NCBI RefSeq assembly: GCF_014358015.1
Contig: NZ_JACONV010000002.1
Location: forward strand, 124,001 to 188,000
Length of the DNA: 64,000 bases
Direction: 5' to 3'
Source: Pseudomonas triticifolii
Lineage (GTDB): Bacteria > Pseudomonadota > Gammaproteobacteria > Pseudomonadales > Pseudomonadaceae
Shown here: piece after piece, positions 17,193 to 26,076 of the stretch
Numbering within the stretch: position 1 is the first letter of the stretch
Layout: the number at the start of each line of letters is the position of its first letter
Notes under the pieces: generated by a model
Database searches by the model: none
The model's input: only the letters and a program-made list of their open reading frames with translations
Told to the model about the DNA's origin: nothing
Position numbers and translations under genes: made by a program

Positions 17193-17540
17193 GCATCAAG
17201 AAAGTCCCCCCGTGCGCCTGCCCATCAGGCGCACTCTGTGCTCGTTTCGAGACATCCTTTAACGCCGCGCCTCTGACGACGAACGGAGAAACGGTGGTCT
17301 TTTCGAAATAACCGGCACATCATCGATTCGACAGCAGAGGCAGGCTGGCGCTATAAACGTCTGACAGCCAACCTGTAAAGTTCAGGCACATGAACACCAG
17401 GAGTGACACGTTCGTGTGCATCAATCGTTTCTTGACCCAAGGAAACAGACAGAATCTCTACGGTCAGACGTTGGCGTGGTGAGTGTTATCGCCAATCGAC
17501 TTCGACCGGATCGACGATTCTGCAGGAGGAGAAATCTTGA
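17193..17540. other. Intergenic region before the LOG-family gene
   Basis: These 348 bp hold no convincing gene. A perfect 9-bp hairpin (GTGCGCCTG at 17212-17220, CAGGCGCAC at 17226-17234) lies 20 bp after the upstream stop and could end that transcript, although it lacks a T run. GGAGGAG just before 17541 is the ribosome-binding site of the next gene. The rest shows nothing I can interpret. Confidence 0.5.
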
Positions 17541-18659
17541 ATGCCGTATGTACCTAACGATCTTCTGTCGCAGCACTTTCAAAGCAATGGCCTGGACCTG
17601 ACCGGCAAGATTGAAGAACACATCCATCAGGTTGCCCCAGACAACCCTAATCTGGCGCTTTACCGAGACATGATACTGACCGTGCTGCGCATGGCTCAGG
17701 ATGACAGCAACCGCTGGAACGCCAAGATAACACTGCAAACCCTTCGCGAACTGGACAGTGCCTTCAGAGCACTTGAGCGATTCAAGGGGCGACGCAAGGT
17801 CACCGTATTCGGCTCGGCCCGAACGCCCATGGAACATCCGCTCTATGCGCAGGCTACGGAGTTGGGCGCAAAGCTGGCGCACTCCGACATGATGGTGATC
17901 ACCGGCGCAGGCGGCGGCATCATGGCAGCAGCTCACGCAGGAGCAGGCCTGAATCACAGCCTGGGTTTCAATATCACCCTGCCTTTTGAACAACACGCCA
18001 ATCCCACAGTGGAGGGGACAGAAAACCTGCTGCCCTTCCACTTCTTCTTTACGCGCAAGCTGTTCTTCGTCAAGGAAGCCGATGCACTGGTGTTATGCCC
18101 AGGCGGCTTTGGCACACTGGATGAAGCACTGGAAGTACTGACCCTCGTTCAAACCGGTAAAAGTCCGCTGGTGCCCATCGTGTTGCTGGATACGCCCGGC
18201 GGCAGCTTCTGGCAAAGTGCGCTGGATTTCATCAAGAACCAGCTGGCGGACAATCATTACATCCTTCCGGCCGACATGAAGCTGATGCACTTGGTGTACA
18301 GCGCTGACGAGGCTGTTGAAGAGATAAACCGGTTCTACGCGAACTTCCACTCCAGCCGCTGGCTGAAGAACACGTTCGTGATCCGCATGCACCACGCCCT
18401 CAGCCAGCCAGCACTCGAGCACCTGCAAGAAGCGTTTGGCGATCTGTGTTTGAGCGAAAACTTTCACCAGCATGAATATAAGGACGAGGAACACGACGAG
18501 GCCCAGTTCAGCCACCTGACCCGGCTCGCGTTTACGTTTACCGGGCGCAATCAGGGCCGTCTTCGGGAGCTGGTGGACTACATCAACTTGCCGGAAAACT
18601 GGTCAAAACCATCAGGTGAAAAACAGCCGACTCACGAACGCGAGCCGTTGAAGGCCTGA
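17541..18659 (+). CDS. LOG-family protein (nucleotide 5'-monophosphate phosphoribohydrolase-like)
   Basis: 372 residues. The Rossmann-type core (about 80-270) has VTVFGSARTP, MVITGAGGGIMAAAHAGA and the diagnostic PGGFGTLDEALEVLTLVQTG. This is the LONELY GUY signature that binds and cleaves nucleoside monophosphates; proteins of this type are often mislabelled lysine decarboxylase. N-terminal (1-80) and C-terminal (280-372) extensions make it longer than the compact cytokinin-releasing LOGs of about 190 residues. The true substrate is therefore uncertain. GGAGGAG precedes the ATG. It converges on recX with two bases between stops. Confidence 0.85.
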   Translation: MPYVPNDLLSQHFQSNGLDLTGKIEEHIHQVAPDNPNLALYRDMILTVLRMAQDDSNRWNAKITLQTLRELDSAFRALERFKGRRKVTVFGSARTPMEHPLYAQATELGAKLAHSDMMVITGAGGGIMAAAHAGAGLNHSLGFNITLPFEQHANPTVEGTENLLPFHFFFTRKLFFVKEADALVLCPGGFGTLDEALEVLTLVQTGKSPLVPIVLLDTPGGSFWQSALDFIKNQLADNHYILPADMKLMHLVYSADEAVEEINRFYANFHSSRWLKNTFVIRMHHALSQPALEHLQEAFGDLCLSENFHQHEYKDEEHDEAQFSHLTRLAFTFTGRNQGRLRELVDYINLPENWSKPSGEKQPTHEREPLKA

Positions 18660-18661
18660 CG

Positions 18662-19129
18662 TCAATCATCCCCGCCACGGCCGCTCAACAGGCGGCCGAT
18701 CATGTCCAGCGGGTACCCTCGATAGCTCAGAAAACGCCCCTGCTGAGCACGCTCACGCGCGTCGGCAGGCATCCTTCCGGCAAACTTTCGCTGCCAGGTT
18801 TCCTGAAGCTTTTCTTGCCAATTCACACCACACTCTCTCAGCGCCTGTTCGATATCAGACCGTTGCAAACCCCGTTGACTGAGTTCTTCACGAATGCGCA
18901 CAGGCCCGTAGCCGGAACGAGACCGGTAAGAGACAAAGCTTTCAAGATAACGGGATTCAGAGAGCAGACCTTCCTCGATCAGGCGATCAAGCTCGGCTTC
19001 GATATGCTCGGGAGAAGCGCCGCGCTGACGCAATTTTCGCGTCAGCTCGACTCGACCATGCTCGCGTCGCGCGAGCAGGTCCATTGCAGTTCGCCTGACG
19101 GCGACGGGTGTATCAAGCACGACAGACAT
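18662..19129 (-). CDS. recX: RecA regulator RecX
   Basis: 155-residue all-helical protein that caps and inhibits RecA filaments. It is built of three-helix repeats: [20 protein letters not shown], then [20 protein letters not shown] and [11 protein letters not shown], and ends with [17 protein letters not shown]. It starts five bases after the recA stop, so it is co-transcribed by read-through from the SOS-regulated recA promoter. Length fits the family. Confidence 0.95.
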   Translation of the reverse strand: MSVVLDTPVAVRRTAMDLLARREHGRVELTRKLRQRGASPEHIEAELDRLIEEGLLSESRYLESFVSYRSRSGYGPVRIREELSQRGLQRSDIEQALRECGVNWQEKLQETWQRKFAGRMPADARERAQQGRFLSYRGYPLDMIGRLLSGRGGDD

Positions 19130-19134
19130 GAGTA

Positions 19135-20199
19135 TCAGATATCGGCGTCTGCTTCAGCCATGTCATCAGCCACTGCTGGCTCGCGGGAACCGACAGCCTT
19201 GGTGTCGACGCCTGGCTTCAACAGCTTGTCGCGAATCTGCTTCTCAAGGGCGTTACCGATTTCCGGGTTATCCGCCAGGAACTTGGCCGAGTTGGCTTTA
19301 CCCTGACCGATCTTGCTGCCCTGATAGCTGTACCAGGCACCGGACTTCTCGACAAAACCGTGAAGCACGGCCAGATCGATAATTTCGCCATTCAGGTAGA
19401 TGCCCTTGCCGTATAGGATCTGGAACTCTGCCTGACGGAATGGCGGAGCCACCTTGTTCTTCACGACCTTGACGCGGGTCTCGCTGCCGACCACTTCGTC
19501 GCCTTCCTTCACAGCACCTGTACGACGGATGTCCAGACGTACCGATGCGTAGAACTTAAGAGCGTTACCACCGGTGGTGGTTTCCGGGCTACCGAACATC
19601 ACACCGATCTTCATGCGGATCTGGTTGATGAAGATCACCAGGCAGTTGGCGTTTTTGATGTTACCGGTGATCTTGCGCAGTGCCTGCGACATCAGACGAG
19701 CCTGCAGACCTACGTGCATGTCACCCATCTCGCCTTCGATTTCCGCTTTCGGAACCAAGGCAGCAACGGAGTCGACCACGATCACATCGATGGCGTTGGA
19801 ACGCACCAGCATGTCGGTGATTTCCAGTGCCTGCTCGCCTGTGTCCGGCTGCGAAACCAGCAGGTCGTCGACATTGACGCCCAGCTTGCCCGCGTATTCA
19901 GGGTCCAGTGCGTGCTCGGCATCGACGAACGCGCACGTTGCGCCCATTTTCTGGGCCTGGGCGATGACAGACAGCGTCAGCGTGGTTTTACCGGAAGATT
20001 CCGGGCCGTAGATTTCAACGATCCGGCCTTTTGGCAAACCGCCGATACCGAGCGCGATATCCAGGCCAAGCGAACCGGTGGAAATGGAAGGAATCGCCTG
20101 GCGGTCATGGTCACCCATGCGCATTACGGCACCTTTACCGAATTGACGCTCGATCTGACCCAAGGCCGCAGCCAAGGCTTTCTTCTTGTTGTCGTCCAT
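19135..20199 (-). CDS. recA: Recombinase A
   Basis: 354-residue ATPase that forms filaments on single-stranded DNA, drives strand exchange and promotes LexA cleavage. Walker A is GPESSGKTT at residues 65-73; Walker B is [20 protein letters not shown]; loop L2 is [20 protein letters not shown]. The acidic tail ends EADADI. The ATG at 20199 opens the conserved [20 protein letters not shown]; the longer frame from 20244 is leader sequence. A LexA box lies about 50 bp upstream. Confidence 0.98.
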   Translation of the reverse strand: MDDNKKKALAAALGQIERQFGKGAVMRMGDHDRQAIPSISTGSLGLDIALGIGGLPKGRIVEIYGPESSGKTTLTLSVIAQAQKMGATCAFVDAEHALDPEYAGKLGVNVDDLLVSQPDTGEQALEITDMLVRSNAIDVIVVDSVAALVPKAEIEGEMGDMHVGLQARLMSQALRKITGNIKNANCLVIFINQIRMKIGVMFGSPETTTGGNALKFYASVRLDIRRTGAVKEGDEVVGSETRVKVVKNKVAPPFRQAEFQILYGKGIYLNGEIIDLAVLHGFVEKSGAWYSYQGSKIGQGKANSAKFLADNPEIGNALEKQIRDKLLKPGVDTKAVGSREPAVADDMAEADADI

Positions 20200-20249
20200 T
20201 GAAGTCCTCACGTAATCAAATTCAATTAGGGCCTTGATGGCCACAATAC

Positions 20250-20265
20250 CTGTATAAGTAGACAG
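20250..20265. promoter_or_regulatory. LexA (SOS) box controlling recA-recX
   Basis: CTGTATAAGTAGACAG fits CTG-N10-CAG and is close to the CTGTATATAAATACAG-type consensus. It is centred about 58 bp before the recA ATG, where repression of initiation is expected. Confidence 0.88.
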
Positions 20266-20292
20266 TATTATTCCACAGGGATCGGCGCTCGC

Positions 20293-20793
20293 CTACCCCT
20301 GTTTTGGCATTTCTCCGGAAGCGAGTGCGATGAGCCCCTCTAGAGCGGCCTTTACCGTTTGTCGGCGTACTTGCTCACGGTCGCCATCGAACCCGTAGCG
20401 CCTGGTCACAAGGACGTCACCGTCGCCCCAGCATACCCACACGGTGCCTACCGGCTTGTCGACGGAACCGCCACCCGGCCCTGCCACGCCGCTGACAGCT
20501 ACGCCAAACCGGGCACCGCTTTTGAGCTGTGCGCCTCGGGTCATGGCCTCGACCACCTCCTGGCTGACCGCACCGACAGAGGCGAACAAGGCCTCAGGCA
20601 CATCCAGTTGACGCGTCTTCTGGGTATTGGAATACGTCACATAACCGGCCTCGAACCAGCTGGAACTGCCAGCGATGCGCGTAATGGCTTCAGCGATGCC
20701 GCCTCCCGTACAGGATTCGGCAGTGGTCACCTGCGCATCAACAGCCTGAAGACGCTTGCCTAGCGAGGTGGCAAGCCGGGTTATTTCGTCCAC
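20293..20793 (-). CDS. pncC: Nicotinamide-nucleotide amidohydrolase (CinA C-terminal domain)
   Basis: 166-residue deamidase that turns NMN to nicotinate mononucleotide in pyridine nucleotide salvage. It shows the CinA-C signature TTAESCTGGGIAEAITRIAGSS near residue 23 with the catalytic Ser, then GYVTYSNTQK and AVSGVAGPGGGSVDKPVGTV. It consists only of the amidohydrolase domain, as in E. coli PncC, not the two-domain CinA. It lies directly upstream of recA in the same direction, the usual gene order in gammaproteobacteria. Confidence 0.94.
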   Translation of the reverse strand: MDEITRLATSLGKRLQAVDAQVTTAESCTGGGIAEAITRIAGSSSWFEAGYVTYSNTQKTRQLDVPEALFASVGAVSQEVVEAMTRGAQLKSGARFGVAVSGVAGPGGGSVDKPVGTVWVCWGDGDVLVTRRYGFDGDREQVRRQTVKAALEGLIALASGEMPKQG

Positions 20794-20884
20794 GGTACTT
20801 TCCTGTCAAACCCCAACGATGGATGAAAAGCCTACGCTTTAATGCAAACGACTGCATCGGCAGCCGCTTGCCGGATCAAGCGGG

Positions 20885-21007
20885 CTACCCGTGTTTTGCA
20901 ACCGGCTTCCTGACTGTTTCGACGGTGGTTTCTCGCGGCCTGCGCTTCGCCTCGTCCAGAGGAATGAAACGCCCGGTGACAGAATCCCTTGCTCGTTTGT
21001 TCGCCAT
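20885..21007 (-). CDS. Small basic protein of unknown function
   Basis: A 40-residue frame reads MANKRARDSVTGRFIPLDEA and ends RKPVAKHG. It is rich in Arg and Lys with no hydrophobic segment. AAGGA lies eight bases before the ATG at 21007, a good ribosome-binding site; an in-frame ATG at 21025 would add MKKDFY. I recall similar short proteins in other pseudomonads at the mutS locus, but cannot verify this. The motif SVTGRFIP resembles short phage and plasmid proteins. No function is assigned. Confidence 0.6.
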   Translation of the reverse strand: MANKRARDSVTGRFIPLDEAKRRPRETTVETVRKPVAKHG

Positions 21008-21268
21008 ATAAAAGTCCTTTTTCATATCCGGCACACCGACAGCCGGTGACCGTGCCGCAAGTCTATACAGCAATCGGGCGCTCATGGCCGTTCGGAAACC
21101 CGAGGTCACGATTAGGCATCCTTCACACCGGAACTGCGCCTGCGCAACGTGCGTGATAACCTTGCGCCCATCGCAAACACTCGGCAGACATCCCTCGGTA
21201 CACGGAGGGATTACATGTCGCACCCCGAAGTTTGCCCCACACTTCTCAAGAACTTGCCTAACTTACTG

Positions 21269-23848
21269 ATGAATAAAGCAATTTCCGACCTCTCCGCACA
21301 CACCCCCATGATGCAGCAGTACTGGAAGCTGAAGAATCAGCATCTGGATCAGTTGATGTTCTATCGCATGGGCGACTTTTACGAAATCTTCTATGAAGAC
21401 GCCAAAAAGGCCGCCAAGTTGCTGGATATTACGCTCACGGCGCGTGGCCAGTCGGCAGGCCAGAGCATCCCCATGTGCGGCATTCCTTACCATGCGGCCG
21501 AAGGCTATCTCGCCAAACTGGTCAAGCTGGGCGAGTCGGTGGTGATCTGCGAGCAGATCGGCGATCCGGCCACCAGCAAAGGGCCGGTTGATCGTCAGGT
21601 CGTGCGCATCATCACGCCTGGCACCATCAGCGATGAAGCACTGCTCGACGAGCGTCGTGACAATCTGATCGCTGCAGTGCTTGGGGACGAACGGCTGTTC
21701 GGACTGGCCGTGCTGGACATCACCAGCGGCAACTTCAGCGTGCTGGAAATCAAAGGGTGGGAAAACCTGCTGGCCGAGCTTGAGCGCATCAACCCGGTTG
21801 AGCTGTTGATTCCGGATGACTGGCCTCAGGGCCTGCCGGCCGAAAAGCGTCGCGGCTCACGTCGTCGGGCACCCTGGGATTTTGAGCGCGACTCTGCGCA
21901 TAAAAGTCTGTGTCAGCAGTTTGCGACCCAAGACCTGAAGGGCTTTGGTTGCGAAATGCTCACCCTGGCGATTGGCGCAGCAGGCTGCCTGCTCAGCTAC
22001 GCCAAGGAAACCCAGCGCACCGCCCTGCCGCACTTGCGTAGCCTGCGCCATGAGCGCCTGGACGATACCGTGATCCTGGACGGCGCCAGTCGCCGTAACC
22101 TTGAGCTGGACACCAACCTGTCCGGCGGCCGCGATAACACCCTGCAATCGGTGATGGACCGCTGCCAGACCGCAATGGGCACGCGCCTGCTGACACGCTG
22201 GCTGAACCGCCCGTTGCGCGACCTGAGCATTCTGCAGGCGCGTCAAACCTCAATCACCTGCTTTCTGGAACGCTATCGCTTCGAGAACCTGCAACCGCAA
22301 CTGAAAGAAATCGGCGACATCGAGCGCATCCTCGCGCGGATCGGCCTGCGTAACGCACGTCCGCGCGACCTTGCACGCCTGCGCGATGCGTTGAGCGCCC
22401 TTCCTGAACTACAACTGGCGATGAGCGAGCTGGAAGCGCCCCATCTGCAACAACTGGCGCGTACTGCCAGTACCTATCCTGAACTGGCCGACCTGCTGCA
22501 ACGAGCGATCATCGACAACCCTCCTGCAGTGATCCGTGACGGCGGCGTTCTGAAGACCGGTTACGATGCCGAACTGGACGAGCTGCAATCGTTAAGCGAA
22601 AACGCCGGCCAGTTCCTGATTGATCTGGAGGCCCGCGAGAAGGCCCGAACCGGCCTGGCCAACCTGAAAGTCGGCTACAACCGAGTTCACGGTTATTTCA
22701 TCGAACTGCCGAGCAAGCAGGCTGAACAGGCGCCGGCCGACTACATTCGCCGTCAGACGCTCAAGGGTGCCGAACGCTTCATCACCCCGGAACTCAAGGA
22801 ATTCGAAGACAAGGCCTTGTCTGCCAAGAGCCGTGCACTGGCTCGGGAAAAGATGCTCTACGAGGCGTTACTTGAGGACCTGATCGGCCATCTTGCACCA
22901 CTGCAGGACACTGCGGCGGCCTTGGCTGAACTGGACGTATTGAGCAACCTGGCCGAACGCGCACTCAACCTGGACCTCAACTGCCCGCGTTTTGTGGCAG
23001 AGCCTTGCATGCGCATCGAGCAAGGTCGTCACCCGGTGGTAGAACAGGTACTGTCGACACCGTTCGTGGCTAACGACCTGGCACTGGATGACAACACGCG
23101 CATGCTGGTCATCACCGGCCCGAACATGGGCGGTAAATCGACCTACATGCGTCAGACCGCCTTGATCGTCCTGCTCGCTCACATCGGCAGCTTCGTGCCT
23201 GCCGCACAGTGTGAACTGTCGCTGGTTGACCGGATATTCACCCGGATCGGTTCCAGTGATGACCTGGCAGGCGGGCGCTCGACGTTCATGGTGGAAATGA
23301 GCGAGACGGCCAACATCCTGCATAACGCGACCGACCGCAGTCTGGTCCTGATGGATGAAGTGGGTCGCGGCACCAGTACCTTCGACGGTCTGTCGCTGGC
23401 CTGGGCTGCGGCAGAATGCCTTGCCCAGTTGCGGGCCTACACCTTGTTCGCCACGCACTACTTCGAGTTGACCGTTCTGCCGGAAAGCGAGCCACTGGTC
23501 AGCAACGTGCATTTGAATGCCACCGAACACAACGAACGAATCGTGTTCCTGCACCGCGTCCTTCCAGGGCCTGCCAGCCAGAGCTACGGTCTGGCAGTCG
23601 CACAGTTGGCGGGGGTTCCAGGCAAAGTCATCACGCGCGCCAAGGAGCACTTACAACGCCTGGAGACCACTAGCCTGCCCCATGAGCAGCCTCGCACCAA
23701 ACCGGGCAAGCCAGCGGCACCCATGCAAAGCGATCTGTTCGCCAGTCTGCCTCACCCGGTCCTCGAGGAACTGTCGAAGGTCAAGGTCGACGACCTCACC
23801 CCGCGTCAGGCACTGGATTTGCTATATACATTGCAAACTCGACTGTGA
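21269..23848 (+). CDS. mutS: DNA mismatch repair ATPase MutS
   Basis: 859 residues. The mismatch-binding Phe-Tyr-Glu motif is at 37-39 ([11 protein letters not shown]). Connector, lever and clamp domains follow. The ATPase has Walker [15 protein letters not shown] near 616, [20 protein letters not shown] and a C-terminal helix-turn-helix region. The conserved protein begins [19 protein letters not shown] at 21269, but no ribosome-binding site precedes that ATG. An in-frame ATG at 21215, preceded by GGAGGG, would add 18 residues. Recognition of mispairs here triggers MutL-dependent excision. A promoter for fdxA overlaps the end of the gene. Confidence 0.96.
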   Translation: MNKAISDLSAHTPMMQQYWKLKNQHLDQLMFYRMGDFYEIFYEDAKKAAKLLDITLTARGQSAGQSIPMCGIPYHAAEGYLAKLVKLGESVVICEQIGDPATSKGPVDRQVVRIITPGTISDEALLDERRDNLIAAVLGDERLFGLAVLDITSGNFSVLEIKGWENLLAELERINPVELLIPDDWPQGLPAEKRRGSRRRAPWDFERDSAHKSLCQQFATQDLKGFGCEMLTLAIGAAGCLLSYAKETQRTALPHLRSLRHERLDDTVILDGASRRNLELDTNLSGGRDNTLQSVMDRCQTAMGTRLLTRWLNRPLRDLSILQARQTSITCFLERYRFENLQPQLKEIGDIERILARIGLRNARPRDLARLRDALSALPELQLAMSELEAPHLQQLARTASTYPELADLLQRAIIDNPPAVIRDGGVLKTGYDAELDELQSLSENAGQFLIDLEAREKARTGLANLKVGYNRVHGYFIELPSKQAEQAPADYIRRQTLKGAERFITPELKEFEDKALSAKSRALAREKMLYEALLEDLIGHLAPLQDTAAALAELDVLSNLAERALNLDLNCPRFVAEPCMRIEQGRHPVVEQVLSTPFVANDLALDDNTRMLVITGPNMGGKSTYMRQTALIVLLAHIGSFVPAAQCELSLVDRIFTRIGSSDDLAGGRSTFMVEMSETANILHNATDRSLVLMDEVGRGTSTFDGLSLAWAAAECLAQLRAYTLFATHYFELTVLPESEPLVSNVHLNATEHNERIVFLHRVLPGPASQSYGLAVAQLAGVPGKVITRAKEHLQRLETTSLPHEQPRTKPGKPAAPMQSDLFASLPHPVLEELSKVKVDDLTPRQALDLLYTLQTRL

Positions 23849-23874
23849 CGCGAGCCGTTACATGCTGTTAGAAT
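23845..23874 (+). promoter_or_regulatory. Probable fdxA promoter
   Basis: GTGACG (23845-23850, four of six matches to -35) and TAGAAT (23869-23874) are 18 bp apart. A GC-rich discriminator follows. It overlaps the mutS stop codon and implies a leader of about 200 nt. Confidence 0.5.
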
Positions 23875-24082
23875 CCCGCGCGGTCTGGGATGCGCTCAGC
23901 TTTTAGCCTGGCTGAGCAGCTGTTCAAGCCGCGTGAAGACGCAGCGAACCAAGGGTGAGTGGCATGCGATGCAGCAAGCCCCTCATCAAAAGCACGTGTT
24001 TTCATAGGGCCGGGAACCGTCCCGAACCTGGCAACCCTGTCTGGAAGGGCTCTGCCGCAGCCGCCTGAGGAGAGAATTAGAA
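23875..24082 (+). other. Long structured leader upstream of fdxA
   Basis: About 200 nt without a gene, but with several clean hairpins. GCTCAGC/GCTGAGC spans 23894-23917. GTTC/GAAC encloses GCGT/ACGC at 23922-23949. CGGGA/TCCCG is at 24011-24024. GGC/GCC encloses CCCT/AGGG at 24030-24056. GAGGAG before the fdxA ATG follows. It does not match any riboswitch I know. It may be a 5' regulatory leader or a separate small RNA. Confidence 0.45.
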
Positions 24083-24406
24083 ATGACCTTCGTCGTCACC
24101 GACAACTGCATCAAGTGCAAGTACACCGACTGTGTGGAAGTCTGTCCGGTGGACTGCTTCTACGAGGGACCGAACTTCCTGGTGATTCACCCGGACGAGT
24201 GCATCGACTGCGCACTTTGTGAGCCTGAATGCCCTGCCCAGGCGATTTTCTCTGAAGACGAGATTCCGGCCGGTATGGAAAACTTCATCGAGCTGAACGC
24301 AGAGCTTGCCGAGGTATGGCCGAATATCACGGAGAAGAAAGACGCATTGCCGGATGCAGCAGAGTGGGACGGAAAGAAAGACAAGATTACAGATCTGGAA
24401 CGCTAG
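24083..24406 (+). CDS. fdxA: 7Fe ferredoxin FdxA
   Basis: 107-residue soluble electron carrier with one 3Fe-4S and one 4Fe-4S cluster. Cysteines lie at 9, 12, 17, 21, 25, 40, 43, 46 and 50 ([18 protein letters not shown] and [12 protein letters not shown]). The CxxxxCxxxCP arrangement is that of 7Fe ferredoxins, and the acidic C-terminal extension is usual. GAGGAG precedes the ATG. It follows mutS on the same strand and converges on rsmZ-rpoS, as in other Pseudomonas. Its exact redox partner is unknown. Confidence 0.97.
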   Translation: MTFVVTDNCIKCKYTDCVEVCPVDCFYEGPNFLVIHPDECIDCALCEPECPAQAIFSEDEIPAGMENFIELNAELAEVWPNITEKKDALPDAAEWDGKKDKITDLER

Positions 24407-24419
24407 ATCCCAGACAATG

Positions 24420-24445
24420 AAAAAGGCCCTCTTGAGGGCCTTTTT
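24420..24445 (+). terminator. Intrinsic terminator after fdxA
   Basis: AAAAAGGCCCTC pairs with GAGGGCCTTTTT across a minimal loop, 14 bp past the fdxA stop. Confidence 0.92.
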
Positions 24446-24474
24446 CGTTTATCAGAGTCCGATGCCCCTGATGT

Positions 24475-24605
24475 AAAAAGGGGCGGTTTGACCCGCCCAC
24501 GTTTTTTCCCTAATCCCTGTAATCCCTTTTCATCATCCTGATGAATCGCCTCCTGCGATGTCCTCGACCTTCATCCTTGAAAGTGTGTACCGGTCCGTTG
24601 GTACG
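24475..24605 (-). ncRNA. rsmZ: Small regulatory RNA RsmZ (RsmA/CsrA antagonist)
   Basis: Minus-strand RNA of about 130 nt whose unpaired GGA motifs sequester the translational repressor RsmA/CsrA. Reading from 24605 there are eight GGA motifs (including CAAGGATG, GAGGACATCG, GCAGGAGGCG, TCAGGATGA and three AGGGA), several in hairpin loops. It ends in a GGGCGG/CCGCCC hairpin plus T5 (24475-24498). A -10 TAGTAT is at 24612-24617. The position between fdxA and rpoS is the known rsmZ locus in Pseudomonas. A GacA-type palindrome sits far upstream. The exact 5' end is estimated. Confidence 0.9.
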
Positions 24606-24776
24606 GCTCCGATACTAGTGGTTTGACGTGCAGAAACAACCGGCGAAGCGCAGCAAAATATTTCCACTCGCAGCGAAAGCCGATAAAAAAGAGAATCTAA
24701 ATCAGAGAGTTAGGTCGCCCAAGGCACTGTATGTACATTTAATCGCACCTGGAAAACCTTGATCACCTACAGGCTG

Positions 24777-24794
24777 TGTACGCAATTGCCTACA
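24777..24794. promoter_or_regulatory. GacA-type upstream activating sequence of rsmZ
   Basis: On the minus strand the 18-mer TGTAGGCAATTGCGTACA matches the TGTAAGN6CTTACA consensus with its dyad centre. It is centred about 180 bp upstream of the inferred rsmZ start. Such a distant site is characteristic of rsmZ promoters, where IHF bending brings phospho-GacA to polymerase. Confidence 0.82.
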
Positions 24795-24902
24795 TGATAT
24801 TGGCGCTCTAACCTCGACACTCCAGCCTGTGCAGTCGTGACCATGCCGACACCAAGGCGCAATATCGGAATGAAAAAAAGACAGTAAAATGATGAAGACC
24901 AT

Positions 24903-24945
24903 ATAAAAAGCCGATATGAATGTGGAATTCATATCGGCTTTTTAT
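24903..24945 (-). terminator. Terminator of rpoS
   Basis: A perfect 19-bp inverted repeat (24903-24921 and 24927-24945) with a five-base loop is bordered by A5/T5 in both orientations. It lies 15 bp after the rpoS stop and would also insulate rsmZ from rpoS read-through. Confidence 0.92.
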
Positions 24946-24959
24946 AACGCGGGGATTGG

Positions 24960-25973
24960 TTACTGGAACAGCGACTCGCTCGAAAGACCATTTTTTTCGA
25001 GGATCTCACGAAGGCGCTTGAGGCCCTCAACCTGAATCTGCCGTACACGCTCGCGCGTGAGACCGATTTCCAGGCCTACATCTTCAAGGGTACTGCTCTC
25101 ATGACCTCGAAGGCCGAAGCGGCGTATGACAACCTCACGCTGCTTTTCGGTCAGTTCGGACAGCCACAGATCGATACTCTGTGAAAGATCGACATCCTGC
25201 AGAAGCTCGCAGGGGTCTGTAGGACGGTCGTCCGTAAGCGTATCGAGCAGGGTTTTGTCCGAGTCAGGCCCCAGCGAGACATCAACAGAAGACACACGCT
25301 CATTGAGCCCAAGCATGCGCTTGACCTCGCCCACCGGTTTTTCCAGCAGGTTGGCGATTTCCTCAGGGGATGGCTCGTGGTCGAGCTTTTGGGTCAGCTC
25401 CCGGGCGGCACGCAGATAAACGTTAAGCTCTTTGACCACATGAATCGGCAACCGGATGGTCCGGGTCTGATTCATGATTGCCCGCTCGATGGTCTGACGA
25501 ATCCACCAGGTAGCATAGGTCGAAAAGCGGAAACCGCGCTCGGGATCGAACTTCTCCACAGCCCGGATAAGACCCAGATTGCCTTCTTCGATCAGGTCCA
25601 GCAATGACAGCCCACGATTGACGTAGCGCCTGGCGATCTTGACCACCAGTCGCAGATTGCTCTCAATCATGCGTTTGCGCCCAGCCGGATCACCACGTTG
25701 CGACAAGCGTGCAAAGTGGACTTCTTCTTCCGGAGACAGCAGAGGGGAGAAACCTATTTCATTGAGATACAACTGGGTAGCGTCGAGCGCCCGAGTGTAA
25801 TCAATATATTTGTGTTGTTTGAGCGATGATGTAGACGGCTTCGCCTTCGCACGACCCGAGGCGGCAGTAGACGGCCGCTTCTCGTTCGGCGATTCCTCAA
25901 GGACAATGCCAGCTTCCATGAGGAGCACGTCATCATCAATGTCAAACTCCGGCGCTTCGTTGCTAAGAGCCAT
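24960..25973 (-). CDS. rpoS: Stationary-phase sigma factor RpoS
   Basis: 337-residue sigma-70 family factor directing the general stress and stationary-phase response. After a variable acidic N-terminus (1-55), region 1.2 has [20 protein letters not shown]. Region 2 includes [20 protein letters not shown] and [20 protein letters not shown]. Region 4 ends in [21 protein letters not shown] ribosome-binding AAAGGA lies before the ATG at 25973. The upstream gene nlpD normally contains the main rpoS promoter. An 11-bp hairpin lies in the spacer between them. Confidence 0.98.
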   Translation of the reverse strand: MALSNEAPEFDIDDDVLLMEAGIVLEESPNEKRPSTAASGRAKAKPSTSSLKQHKYIDYTRALDATQLYLNEIGFSPLLSPEEEVHFARLSQRGDPAGRKRMIESNLRLVVKIARRYVNRGLSLLDLIEEGNLGLIRAVEKFDPERGFRFSTYATWWIRQTIERAIMNQTRTIRLPIHVVKELNVYLRAARELTQKLDHEPSPEEIANLLEKPVGEVKRMLGLNERVSSVDVSLGPDSDKTLLDTLTDDRPTDPCELLQDVDLSQSIDLWLSELTEKQREVVIRRFGLRGHESSTLEDVGLEIGLTRERVRQIQVEGLKRLREILEKNGLSSESLFQ

Positions 25974-26038
25974 TGTTATAGTCCTTTGGTGAGTTCGACC
26001 TCAAGCTCCAGCGACGCCTATTTCCGTGGCAACGCTTG

Positions 26039-26068
26039 AGCCTGTTCCTTCTGCGCCAGGAACAGGCT
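26039..26068. other. Perfect hairpin in the nlpD-rpoS spacer
   Basis: AGCCTGTTCCT (26039-26049) pairs with AGGAACAGGCT (26058-26068) around an eight-base loop. It has no T run. It starts nine bases after the nlpD stop and would be in the rpoS leader of transcripts begun inside nlpD. Confidence 0.6.
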
Positions 26069-26076
26069 GACAACAC

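Larger units (their letters stand above)
24606..24959. other. rsmZ control region and rpoS 3' region
   Basis: This 354-bp gap has no credible gene. From right to left it holds the rpoS terminator (24903-24945), the GacA-type palindrome (24777-24794), an IHF-like sequence AATCAGAGAGTTA (24700-24712), an AT-rich tract (about 24655-24700) and the rsmZ -10 box (24612-24617). A 76-codon frame at 24702-24932 on the minus strand overlaps these sites and is not a gene. Confidence 0.65.

Noticed and set aside
24001..24065. Resemblance of the fdxA leader to the 4.5S (SRP) RNA core (TGGAAGGG...GCAGCC)
   Set aside because: The invariant GGTCAGGTCCGGAAGGAAGCAGCC-type core is not matched and the fold differs; coincidental similarity.
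24702..24932. 76-codon minus-strand frame between rpoS and rsmZ
   Set aside because: It overlaps the rpoS terminator, the GacA palindrome and the IHF-like site, has no ribosome-binding site and has no protein-like pattern beyond a hydrophobic start.
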